Positions 7,299-13,437 of a stretch of DNA of 19,939 nt are shown here, piece after piece. Source of the stretch: RAM1 sp040376925 (GTDB lineage: Bacteria > Pseudomonadota > Gammaproteobacteria > Burkholderiales > Burkholderiaceae_C); NCBI GenBank assembly GCA_040376925.1, contig JBEIPU010000067.1, forward strand, positions 1 through 19,939. The letters run 5' to 3'. How positions within the stretch are numbered: position 1 is the stretch's first letter; each line of letters opens with the position of its first letter. The position numbers and the translations under genes were made by a program. Below the pieces are notes generated by a model. The model made no database searches and was not told where the DNA came from. It saw only the letters and a program-made list of their open reading frames with translations.

Positions 7299-8200
7299 GG
7301 GGCTTCGTTCGCCAGCGCCACCAGGTATTCGCCATAGCTGGTTTTGGCAAGCGGCGCGGCCAGGGCCAGCAGCTGCGGCGTGCTGATCCAGCCGCTGCGC
7401 CAGGCGATTTCTTCGGGGCACGATACCTTCAGGCCCTGGCGCTTTTCCAGGGTCTGGATGAACTGTGCCGCCTCCAGCAGGCTCTCGTGCGTGCCGGTGT
7501 CCAGCCAGGCATAGCCGCGGCCCATGGTCTGGACATGGAGCTGCCCCTGGGCCAGGTAGCGCTGGTTGACGGCCGTGATCTCCAGCTCGCCGCGCGCGGA
7601 CGGCGTGAGCGACGCCGCGATGTCGCACACCTGCGCGTCGTAAAAGTACAGGCCGGTGACGGCGCAATTGCTTTTGGGGTGCGCCGGCTTTTCCTCGATG
7701 GACTCAGCGCGGCCCTGGGCGTCAAAGCTCACCACGCCATAGCGCTCGGGGTCTTTCACATGGTAGGCAAACACGGTGGCGCCGGTTTGCTGGGCATCGG
7801 CCTGCTGCAGCATGGGTGCCAGGCTGTGGCCAAAGAAGATGTTGTCGCCCAGCACCAGCGCGCTGGGCCCGCCGCCGAGAAAGTCGCGCCCGATGATGAA
7901 GGCCTGGGCCAGGCCCTCGGGCCGGGGCTGCACGGCGTACTGGATCTGCATGCCCCAGGCGCTGCCGTCACCCAGCAGCTGTTCAAACCGCGGGGTGTCC
8001 TGCGGTGTGCTGATCAGCAGCACCTCGCGGATGCCGGCCAGCATCAGCGTGGCCAGCGGGTAATAGACCATGGGTTTGTCAAACACCGGCAAAAGCTGCT
8101 TGGAGATCGCCAGCGTGGCCGGGTGCAGGCGCGTGCCCGCGCCGCCGGCCAGGATGATGCCCTTGCGGGCGGGGGTGCGGGTGCCAGGGGTGTGGGGCAT
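7295..8200 (-). CDS. rfbA: glucose-1-phosphate thymidylyltransferase
   Basis: First step of dTDP-L-rhamnose synthesis: dTTP plus glucose-1-phosphate to dTDP-glucose. The protein has 301 residues. The nucleotidyltransferase signature KGIILAGGAGTRLHPATLAI, followed by SKQLLPVFDKPMVYYPL, is diagnostic of RmlA. LVLGDNIFFG and VKDPERYGVVSFD are also present, as is the downstream EEKPAHPKSNCAVTGLYFYD block. About 12 extra residues precede the family core (MPHTPGTRTPAR); no better downstream ATG is available before the signature. It begins 12 bases after the rfbD stop and overlaps rfbC by four bases. Confidence 0.97.
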   Translation of the reverse strand: MPHTPGTRTPARKGIILAGGAGTRLHPATLAISKQLLPVFDKPMVYYPLATLMLAGIREVLLISTPQDTPRFEQLLGDGSAWGMQIQYAVQPRPEGLAQAFIIGRDFLGGGPSALVLGDNIFFGHSLAPMLQQADAQQTGATVFAYHVKDPERYGVVSFDAQGRAESIEEKPAHPKSNCAVTGLYFYDAQVCDIAASLTPSARGELEITAVNQRYLAQGQLHVQTMGRGYAWLDTGTHESLLEAAQFIQTLEKRQGLKVSCPEEIAWRSGWISTPQLLALAAPLAKTSYGEYLVALANEAP

Positions 8201-8212
8201 GGGGCTGTGGTT

Positions 8213-9124
8213 TCAGGAAAAGCGCGCGGCGGCCAGCTCGGCCACCACGGCGCGCACGCCATCTTCCCATGGCGGCAGGTGGATGCCAAAGGTGCTGCGC
8301 AGCTTGCCGGTGCCCAGGCGCGAATTGGCTGGGCGCGCGGCGCGCGTGGGGTAGCTGGCGGCCGGCACGGGCTGTACGCTGTCCGGCGTGGCCTGCAGTG
8401 CCATGCCGCAGCCGCGGGCATGGGCCACGGCCAGCTGGGCATAGCCGTGCCAGCTGGTGCTGCCTTGCGCCGCCAGGTGGTACACACCGGCCAGGCTGGC
8501 GGCCTGCGGCTCGTGCCGCAGGCGCTGCACGGCATGGGCAGTCACGTCGGCGATCAGCGCGGCGCGCGTGGGTGCGCCCCATTGGTCGTTGACCACGGTG
8601 AGCGCCGGGCGCTGCGCCGCGGCGCGCAGGATGGTCTTGAGGAAATTGCCGCCCCAGCTGTCATAGACCCAGCTGGTGCGCAGGATCAGGTGGCGCGCGC
8701 AGCCGGCGGCCAGGGCCTGGTCCCCCGCCAGCTTGCTGGCGCCATACACGCCCAGCGGGCGGGTGGGGCTGGCTTCGGTCCAGGGCTGGTCGCCGCTGCC
8801 GTCGTACACATAGTCGGTCGAGTAATGGACCACCCAGGCACCTGTGCGGCTGGCCTCGGCAGCGATCACCTCGCAGGCGGTGGCGTTCAGCGCATGGGCC
8901 GCTGCCGGTTCGTCCTCGGCCCGGTCCACTGCCGTCCAGGCCGCGGCATTGACGACCAGCTCGGCCTGCGCGGCGCGCAGCGTGGCACGCAGGCTGTCGG
9001 GGTGGGCCACGTCCGGCCCGCCCTGGCTGCGCGGCGGCGGCGCCATGACATCACCCACCACCGCCAGGCTGCGGCGTAGCTGCCAGCCCACCTGGCCGTT
9101 GCCGCCCAGCAGCAGGATCTTCAT
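8213..9124 (-). CDS. rfbD: dTDP-4-dehydrorhamnose reductase
   Basis: Last step of dTDP-L-rhamnose synthesis: NAD(P)H-dependent reduction to dTDP-L-rhamnose. It is a short-chain dehydrogenase-fold protein of 303 residues. The dinucleotide-binding loop GGNGQVG (7-13) opens the protein. STDYVYDGSGDQPWTE and the catalytic YGASK (Tyr-x3-Lys) follow, then RTSWVYDSWGGNFLKTIL, all typical of RmlD. The ATG at 9124 overlaps the rfbB stop by four bases (ATGA). The order rfbB-rfbD-rfbA-rfbC is common in proteobacterial rhamnose clusters. No glycosyltransferase accompanies them here, so the step that uses dTDP-rhamnose is encoded elsewhere. Confidence 0.96.
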   Translation of the reverse strand: MKILLLGGNGQVGWQLRRSLAVVGDVMAPPPRSQGGPDVAHPDSLRATLRAAQAELVVNAAAWTAVDRAEDEPAAAHALNATACEVIAAEASRTGAWVVHYSTDYVYDGSGDQPWTEASPTRPLGVYGASKLAGDQALAAGCARHLILRTSWVYDSWGGNFLKTILRAAAQRPALTVVNDQWGAPTRAALIADVTAHAVQRLRHEPQAASLAGVYHLAAQGSTSWHGYAQLAVAHARGCGMALQATPDSVQPVPAASYPTRAARPANSRLGTGKLRSTFGIHLPPWEDGVRAVVAELAAARFS

Positions 9125-10119
9125 GCGGGGTGATCCAGGTACCAGGCCACCGTCTGGCGGATGCCGTCCTCAAACGCAATGGTGGGCTTGCAGCCCAGCG
9201 TGCGTTCCAGCTTGCGGTCGTCGATGGCGTAGCGGCGGTCGTGGCCCGGGCGGTCCGTCACATGGGTGATCAGCGCCGCATGGGGCTGGCCGCCGGGCCG
9301 GGGGCGCAGATCGTCCAGTGCGCTGCAGATCGCGTGCACCACGGCCAGGTTGGTGCGCTCGGATCGCCCGCCGATGTTGTAGGTGTCGCCCGGTGTGCCG
9401 CCCGCCAGCACCGCGCGCAGCGCGGCGCAATGGTCGTTCACATGCAGCCAGTCGCGCACCTGCAGGCCGTCGCCGTACACCGGCAGCGGCTTGCCGGCCA
9501 TGGCGTTCAGCGTCACCAGAGGGATCAGCTTTTCCGGGAACTGGCGCGGGCCGTAGTTGTTGGAGCAGTGCGTGGTGAGCGTGGGCAGCTGGTAGGTGTG
9601 ATGCCAGGCGCGCACCAGGTGGTCTGCCGCGGCCTTGGAGGCCGAGTAGGGGCTGTTGGGCTCGTACCGGTTGGCTTCGCTGAAGGGCGGGTCTTGTGGT
9701 CCCAGCGAGCCGAAAACTTCGTCGGTGGAGACGTTCAGGAAGCGGAACGCGGCGGCCTGCTGCGCCCGCAGGGCCTGCCAGTACGCCAGCACGGCCTCCA
9801 GCAGTTTCAGCGTGCCCACCACGTTGGTCTGGGTAAAGGCCAGCGGCCCGGCAATGGAGCGGTCCACATGGGATTCAGCCGCAAAGTGCACCACCGCACG
9901 CGGGCGGTGCTGCGCCAGCAGCTGGCTGACCAGCGCGGTGTCGGCTATGTCGCCGTGGCTGAAGTGGTAAAGCGGGTGCTGCGCCACGCTGTGCAGGTTG
10001 CTCAGCCGGCCGGCATAGGTCAGCAGGTCGAGATTGACCACGGGCTCATCTTGCGTGGCAAGCCATTCCAGGATGAATGCCGAGCCGATAAAGCCGCATC
10101 CGCCGGTTACCAAAATCAT
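9121..10119 (-). CDS. rfbB: dTDP-glucose 4,6-dehydratase
   Basis: Second step of dTDP-L-rhamnose synthesis: dTDP-glucose to dTDP-4-keto-6-deoxyglucose using bound NAD. Extended short-chain dehydrogenase fold, 332 residues from this start. The NAD loop TGGCGFIG lies at residues 5-12. HFAAESHVDRSI (78-89), STDEVFG (131-137) and the catalytic Tyr158-x3-Lys162 are intact. The ATG at 10119 is chosen over the in-frame GTG at 10128. AAAGGG lies eight bases before the ATG, whereas it abuts the GTG, and the family starts directly with MILVTGG. The leader between DUF2783 and this gene contains competing hairpins over the ribosome-binding site (see 10120-10161). Confidence 0.97.
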   Translation of the reverse strand: MILVTGGCGFIGSAFILEWLATQDEPVVNLDLLTYAGRLSNLHSVAQHPLYHFSHGDIADTALVSQLLAQHRPRAVVHFAAESHVDRSIAGPLAFTQTNVVGTLKLLEAVLAYWQALRAQQAAAFRFLNVSTDEVFGSLGPQDPPFSEANRYEPNSPYSASKAAADHLVRAWHHTYQLPTLTTHCSNNYGPRQFPEKLIPLVTLNAMAGKPLPVYGDGLQVRDWLHVNDHCAALRAVLAGGTPGDTYNIGGRSERTNLAVVHAICSALDDLRPRPGGQPHAALITHVTDRPGHDRRYAIDDRKLERTLGCKPTIAFEDGIRQTVAWYLDHPA

Positions 10120-10161
10120 GTGGGGCACCCTTTGAACATGCCCCTGAGAATACCAAAGGGG
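10120..10161 (-). promoter_or_regulatory. rfbB leader with competing hairpins over the RBS
   Basis: On the minus-strand transcript four short segments can pair in alternative ways. Segment 1 is CCCCTTTG (10161-10154), segment 2 AGGGGCA (10145-10139), segment 3 CAAAGGG (10134-10128) and segment 4 TGCCCC (10127-10122). Segments 1:2 pair over CCCCT/AGGGG, 1:3 over CCCTTTG/CAAAGGG, and 2:4 over GGGGCA/TGCCCC. Segment 3 contains the AAAGGG ribosome-binding site of rfbB. Pairing 1:3 would hide it, whereas 1:2 frees it and 2:4 places it in a loop. The pairings are seen directly; a regulatory role is inference. Confidence 0.4.
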
Positions 10162-10347
10162 TCAGGGGGCTTTTTGCGCGGCCTCGATGCATTCGCGCAG
10201 CACCTGGGTGTCGCCCACCTGGTTGGCCAGCAGCAGGATCAGCCGGGCGTTGAACAGCTCCGACTGTTCACGGCTCAGGCCCGCGTGAGCGTCCATCAGC
10301 TGTTCATAGAAAGTGTCTGCGTCCTGCAGGTTCAGGGCGGTCTTCAT
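10162..10347 (-). CDS. DUF2783 family small protein
   Basis: A 61-residue acidic, helical-looking protein. The core (LQDADTFYEQLMDAHAGLS, then NARLILLLANQVGD and VLRECIEAA) matches my recollection of the DUF2783 family, whose members are found beside flavin monooxygenases. Function is unknown. The ATG at 10347 overlaps the monooxygenase stop codon by four bases, so the two are translationally coupled, suggesting a small partner or assembly factor of that enzyme. There is no signal peptide, cysteine or membrane segment. rfbB begins 42 bases downstream on the same strand. Confidence 0.85.
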   Translation of the reverse strand: MKTALNLQDADTFYEQLMDAHAGLSREQSELFNARLILLLANQVGDTQVLRECIEAAQKAP

Positions 10348-12068
10348 GCGGTGGTCTCCGTGTCATGCGGCGCACCCAGCGCCCGCGCCACGGCATGGAC
10401 CAGTGACGCGTCAATGCTCTCGCCCGTGGCGGCCACGTAGGCGTCGGGCCGCACCAGCGCCCAGGCATGGCCAAACACATGGCAGGCGCCCTGCAGGTGG
10501 CCCTGCGGGTCGCGCACGTGCTCGGTGGCGTTGGCGCGCGCGGTGGCGTCCAGCACCTGCACGCAGCGCACGGGCGCGCCCTGGGCCAGTGCGCGCAGGC
10601 GTTGCAGCGCGTCGCGGCCCAGGTCGCCAAAGGCCAGCAGCAGCAGGTCGCCATTGGCCCACTGCAGCAGCTGGTTGACGGTGCCCGTGCTGCCGTCGGT
10701 CCAGCGGAAGGCGACGTTTTGCACCGGCAGCCCGCCCGTGCTGTCGCACGCGGCGGACCGGGTGTAGGGGTTGGCAATCGCCATGCGGCCGGTGTTGACG
10801 AACTGGCGGGCAAACGGGTACTGCTTGGCCAGGCTGATGGCCGCGCTGCGGAACACGCGCTCCATGCCGTCGGCCGGGCGCAGAAAGCGCGCCGTGCGGT
10901 TGGTCACCAGCACGTTCTGCGTGGCGGCTTCGTGGCGCTCCTGGTGGTAGCTGTCAAGCAGCGCCGGCGCGGCGCGCCCCTGCGTCACGGCGGCGAGCTT
11001 CCAGGCCAGGTTGTCGGCGTCGGCAATGCCGGTGTTGCCGCCACGCGCGCCGAACGGGCTCACCACCTTGGCTGAATCGCCCATGAAGAACACCCGGCCG
11101 TGGCGCATCAGGTCAATGCATTCGCTGCGGTAGGCATAGGGGCCCACCCACACGATCTCCACCCCGCAGTCGGGGCCGAACTGGCGCGCCAGGCGTTCGC
11201 GCACCACGTCTTCGCGGCTCACGTAGGCCGGGTCGGCGTCGGGGGCCATCTGGTAGTCGATGCGCCACACGTCGTCGCCCATCAGGTGCTGCCAGACGGC
11301 ACGGTTGTCATTGAACGGCGCCTCGATCCAGGTGTGGCGTTCCACCGGCGGGTGCTGGGTAAAGCGCACGTCGGCAATGCACCAGCGGTCGTCGCCCTTT
11401 TTGGCGGTGACGGAGGCGCCGCACCAGGCGCGAAACGGGCTGCGCGAGCCGGTGGCGTCGATCACATGGTCGGCACGCAGCTGGTAGTCGCCCGCGGGTG
11501 TGGTCACTGACAGCGTGGCGCCGGCGTCGTCCTGCGCAAACGCGGTGACGCGGTTGCACCAGCGGATGTCCACATGGCCCAGCTGGCGGATGCGGTCCAC
11601 CAGGAAGGCTTCAATATAGAACTGCTGGATGTTGATGAATGGCGGCTGGGTGGACAGGTTATAGGCGCTTTGCTGCTTGAGATCGAACGAATACACCTCG
11701 TCGTTGCCGGCAAAGGTGCGGCCCACGCTCCACTGGATGCCCTTGGCCGCAATGGGCTCGTACACGCCCAGGCGATGGAAGATCTCCAGCGAGCGTTGCG
11801 TGTAGCAGATGCCGCGTGACGACGCTCCCTTGACGCCCACGGTGTTGTCTTCGTCCAGCAGCACGGCGGCCACGCCCTGGCGGGCCAGTGCGCAGGCCAG
11901 CGTCAGGCCGGTGATGCCGCCGCCCACAATGACGATCGCGCTGTGGCCGGGCTGGCCGGTGGCGATTTCGGGCGGCGCGACGAACGGGTATTCCGGCAGC
12001 ACATAGCCGCTGCCCTGGGTGAATTCGTAGCTGTTGCTGAAGGCGGTTTGCGCGTAGCGGCTGGGCAT
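10344..12068 (-). CDS. class A FAD-dependent aromatic monooxygenase
   Basis: Single-component flavoprotein hydroxylase (574 residues) of the MhpA/phenol hydroxylase group, using NAD(P)H and O2. The FAD-binding GxGxxG is VGGGITG (about 48-54), followed by an acidic residue cluster (LLDEDN). The DG-like motif appears as DATGSRSPFR. The second FAD motif is FFMGDSAKVVSPFGARGGN, then GIADADNLAWKLA. The C-terminal 120 residues resemble the thioredoxin-like domain of phenol hydroxylases and end with an ALVRPDAYVA segment. The ATG at 12068 (MPSRYAQTAF) is chosen because upstream in-frame starts would overlap the VOC gene and encode low-complexity Arg/Ala sequence. About 40 residues precede the FAD loop. 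The substrate is unknown, though a phenolic compound is likely. The gene follows the VOC gene by 20 bases and overlaps the DUF2783 gene. Confidence 0.9.
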   Translation of the reverse strand: MPSRYAQTAFSNSYEFTQGSGYVLPEYPFVAPPEIATGQPGHSAIVIVGGGITGLTLACALARQGVAAVLLDEDNTVGVKGASSRGICYTQRSLEIFHRLGVYEPIAAKGIQWSVGRTFAGNDEVYSFDLKQQSAYNLSTQPPFINIQQFYIEAFLVDRIRQLGHVDIRWCNRVTAFAQDDAGATLSVTTPAGDYQLRADHVIDATGSRSPFRAWCGASVTAKKGDDRWCIADVRFTQHPPVERHTWIEAPFNDNRAVWQHLMGDDVWRIDYQMAPDADPAYVSREDVVRERLARQFGPDCGVEIVWVGPYAYRSECIDLMRHGRVFFMGDSAKVVSPFGARGGNTGIADADNLAWKLAAVTQGRAAPALLDSYHQERHEAATQNVLVTNRTARFLRPADGMERVFRSAAISLAKQYPFARQFVNTGRMAIANPYTRSAACDSTGGLPVQNVAFRWTDGSTGTVNQLLQWANGDLLLLAFGDLGRDALQRLRALAQGAPVRCVQVLDATARANATEHVRDPQGHLQGACHVFGHAWALVRPDAYVAATGESIDASLVHAVARALGAPHDTETTA

Positions 12069-12088
12069 GGCGGCGGGTCTCGCTGTCG

Positions 12089-12709
12089 TTATTTCTTCGC
12101 GGCGTATTCCGGGCGGTCGTTCTGCTGGGGCTTGAGCGGCTCGGCGGCCTTGCCCTCGGCGCGGTCGCGGCGCCATTGCTCCTTGCGCGCGGTCCATTCA
12201 CGCAGCCGCGCGTGGGCCGTTTTGCTTTCCTGAAGCATCTGGAATTCATCGGCGCGCTGGGCGGTCAGCTCCAGCCGCACGCCGTTGGGGTCAAAGAAAT
12301 AGATGCTGTCAAAGATGTGGTGGTCGGTGATGCCCAGCACCTCAATGCCGTGGGCTTCCAGGCGGGCTTTCATGTCGGTCAGGGCCTGCACCGAATCCAC
12401 CCGGAACGAGATGTGGTTGACCCACAGCGGCGTGTTGGGCGAGGGCAGGGCGGCCTCGTCGTTGCCCAGGTCGAAGAACGCAATGAACGAGCCGTCCTGC
12501 AGGCGGAAGAAGAAGTGCGTGTACGGGCAGTATTCGCCGGTGCTGGGCACCACATCGCTCTGGATGATGTGGTACAGCGGCAGGCCCAGGATGTCTTCGT
12601 AAAAGTGCCGGGTTTCCTCGGCATCTTTCGCACGGTAGGCGTAGTGGTGCAGCTGATGGATGGGGGCGGGCGCGGGCAGCGCGGCGGGGTCTTTCAGGAC
12701 GGCGGCCAT
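12089..12709 (-). CDS. VOC-family (extradiol dioxygenase/glyoxalase-like) protein
   Basis: The protein has 206 residues with one paired beta-alpha-beta3 (vicinal oxygen chelate) domain. Likely metal ligands are a His in LHHYAYR (about residue 22), the His of VNHISFRV and the Glu of VRLELTAQ. FYEDILGLPL and YFFDPNGVRLEL are classical VOC landmarks. A charged C-terminal tail (about 50 residues, rich in Lys, Arg and Glu) follows the domain. It could cleave a catechol-type ring produced by the downstream monooxygenase, but glyoxalase-like or isomerase activity cannot be excluded. The ATG at 12709 is chosen because AAGGAG lies seven bases upstream; an in-frame start at 12733 lacks this. It is the first gene of the operon and sits behind two tandem operator-like dyads. 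Confidence 0.88.
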   Translation of the reverse strand: MAAVLKDPAALPAPAPIHQLHHYAYRAKDAEETRHFYEDILGLPLYHIIQSDVVPSTGEYCPYTHFFFRLQDGSFIAFFDLGNDEAALPSPNTPLWVNHISFRVDSVQALTDMKARLEAHGIEVLGITDHHIFDSIYFFDPNGVRLELTAQRADEFQMLQESKTAHARLREWTARKEQWRRDRAEGKAAEPLKPQQNDRPEYAAKK

Positions 12710-12733
12710 GGTGTCTCCTTGAAGGCTTTGCAA

Positions 12734-12767
12734 TTTACTATTGCGTAACGAGTTTACTATACCGTAA
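12734..12767 (-). promoter_or_regulatory. two tandem operator-like dyads and promoter of the VOC-monooxygenase operon
   Basis: Two 15-base copies, TTTACTATTGCGTAA (12734-12748) and TTTACTATACCGTAA (12753-12767), repeat with a 19-base period and differ at two positions. Each is itself a dyad with TTAC and GTAA arms separated by six bases. On the minus strand the distal copy contains a TATAGT -10-like hexamer (12756-12761). The proximal copy falls where transcription would begin, about 40 bases before the VOC start. A clear -35 is not visible. The layout fits repression by a dimeric ligand-responsive regulator of the MarR or TetR type. No regulator gene is in the window. Confidence 0.7.
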
Positions 12768-12839
12768 TTTTTCGACGGTCATTCCGATAGTCATATTCCA
12801 TGCCCTGAATTGACGCAGGCAATTAGACGGGCGGCTCCA

Positions 12840-12854
12840 ACAGGGCTACCCTGT
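12840..12854 (+). promoter_or_regulatory. inverted repeat upstream of the rubrerythrin operon (distal)
   Basis: ACAGGG (12840-12845) and CCCTGT (12849-12854) are perfect inverted arms around CTA. It lies about 72 bases before the rubrerythrin start, close to a second dyad at 12863-12882. It could be an operator or part of a leader hairpin; no recognised regulator motif is claimed. Confidence 0.45.
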
Positions 12855-12862
12855 GCAGGTCT

Positions 12863-12882
12863 TTGACCCGCCGGTGGGTCAA
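12863..12882 (+). promoter_or_regulatory. 20-base near-perfect palindrome upstream of the rubrerythrin gene
   Basis: TTGACCCGCCGGTGGGTCAA is complementary to itself at nine of ten pairs. In RNA the odd pair becomes a G-U wobble, so it is also a hairpin with a CCGG loop. It ends 43 bases before the rubrerythrin ATG. TTGACC could serve as a -35 hexamer, but no convincing -10 follows at the right spacing. It is probably an operator or a 5' leader structure. Confidence 0.5.
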
Positions 12883-12925
12883 GGCGTCCGAGTTCCATCT
12901 GTACAACCCACGAAGGAGATATCCC

Positions 12926-13348
12926 ATGGCAGCACTCAAAGGCTCCAAGACGGAAGAGAACCTGAAAGCCGCATTCGCCGGTGAATCCCAGGCCAACCGT
13001 CGCTACCTGTATTTCGCAAACAAGGCCGACGTTGAAGGCCAGAACGATGTGGCGGCGCTGTTCCGTTCCACGGCTGAAGGCGAAACCGGTCACGCCCATG
13101 GGCACCTGGAGTGGCTGGAGCAATGCGGCGACCCGGCCACCGGCCTGCCCATCGGCCCCACGCGCGACAACCTGAAGGCCGCCGTGGCCGGCGAGACGCA
13201 CGAGTACACCGACATGTACCCCGGCATGGCCAAGACCGCACGCGAAGAAGGCCATGACGAAGTGGCGGACTGGTTTGAAACGCTGGCCAAGGCCGAGCGC
13301 TCGCACGCCAACCGTTACCAGAAGGCTCTGAATGAACTCGTTGACTGA
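12926..13348 (+). CDS. rubrerythrin, diiron domain only
   Basis: Ferritin-like diiron protein (140 residues), probably a cytoplasmic peroxide reductase. The ligand set is complete: Glu20, Glu53-x2-His56, Glu90-x2-Glu93 and Glu124-x2-His127, in the spacing expected for rubrerythrins. The C-terminal rubredoxin domain of classical rubrerythrins, with its two CxxC pairs, is missing, and the only cysteine is Cys67. Electrons must therefore come from another protein. The ATG at 12926 has an excellent ribosome-binding site (AAGGAG, 12913-12918), and an earlier in-frame GTG at 12863 lies in the palindrome and is rejected. The iron-sulfur protein and DUF3501 gene follow on the same strand and are likely partners. 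Confidence 0.93.
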   Translation: MAALKGSKTEENLKAAFAGESQANRRYLYFANKADVEGQNDVAALFRSTAEGETGHAHGHLEWLEQCGDPATGLPIGPTRDNLKAAVAGETHEYTDMYPGMAKTAREEGHDEVADWFETLAKAERSHANRYQKALNELVD

Positions 13349-13355
13349 TTAGTCA
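13342..13355 (+). repeat. short inverted repeat over the rubrerythrin stop codon
   Basis: TGACT (13342-13346) and AGTCA (13351-13355) flank GATT, with the stop codon inside. The five-pair stem is AT-rich and weak. It precedes a stronger palindrome at 13371-13394 in the same gap. Confidence 0.35.
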
Positions 13356-13370
13356 TTCTGGTTCTGTGTG

Positions 13371-13394
13371 TTGGGCATTGCATGCAGTGCCCAA
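13371..13394 (+). repeat. 24-base palindrome between rubrerythrin and iron-sulfur genes
   Basis: Arms TTGGGCA (13371-13377) and TGCCCAA (13388-13394) surround TTGCATGCAG, which itself contains the palindrome TGCATGCA. Every position pairs, one pair being a T-G wobble, so both DNA cruciform and RNA hairpin forms are possible. There is no T tract after it, so it is not a clear intrinsic terminator. It sits 23 bases after the rubrerythrin stop and 43 bases before the next start, a good position for uncoupling expression of the abundant small protein from the large iron-sulfur protein. Confidence 0.65.
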
Positions 13395-13437
13395 TGCACA
13401 ACATCAGCCACCCACGCGACACAAGAAAGAGACAGCC

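Noticed and set aside
7487..9079. Long plus-strand open frame (530 codons) opposite rfbA and rfbD
   Set aside because: It spans two well-identified genes in antisense, and its composition is low-complexity Gly/Ala/His/Arg. The frame at 9130-10440 opposite rfbB and the DUF2783 gene is rejected for the same reason.
12069..12197. N-terminal extension of the flavin monooxygenase to an in-frame start at 12197
   Set aside because: It would overlap the end of the VOC gene and encode Arg/Ala/Pro-rich sequence; the ATG at 12068 gives a normal family N-terminus.
12863..12925. GTG at 12863 as the rubrerythrin start
   Set aside because: It lies inside the upstream palindrome, and the strong AAGGAG ribosome-binding site fits the ATG at 12926.
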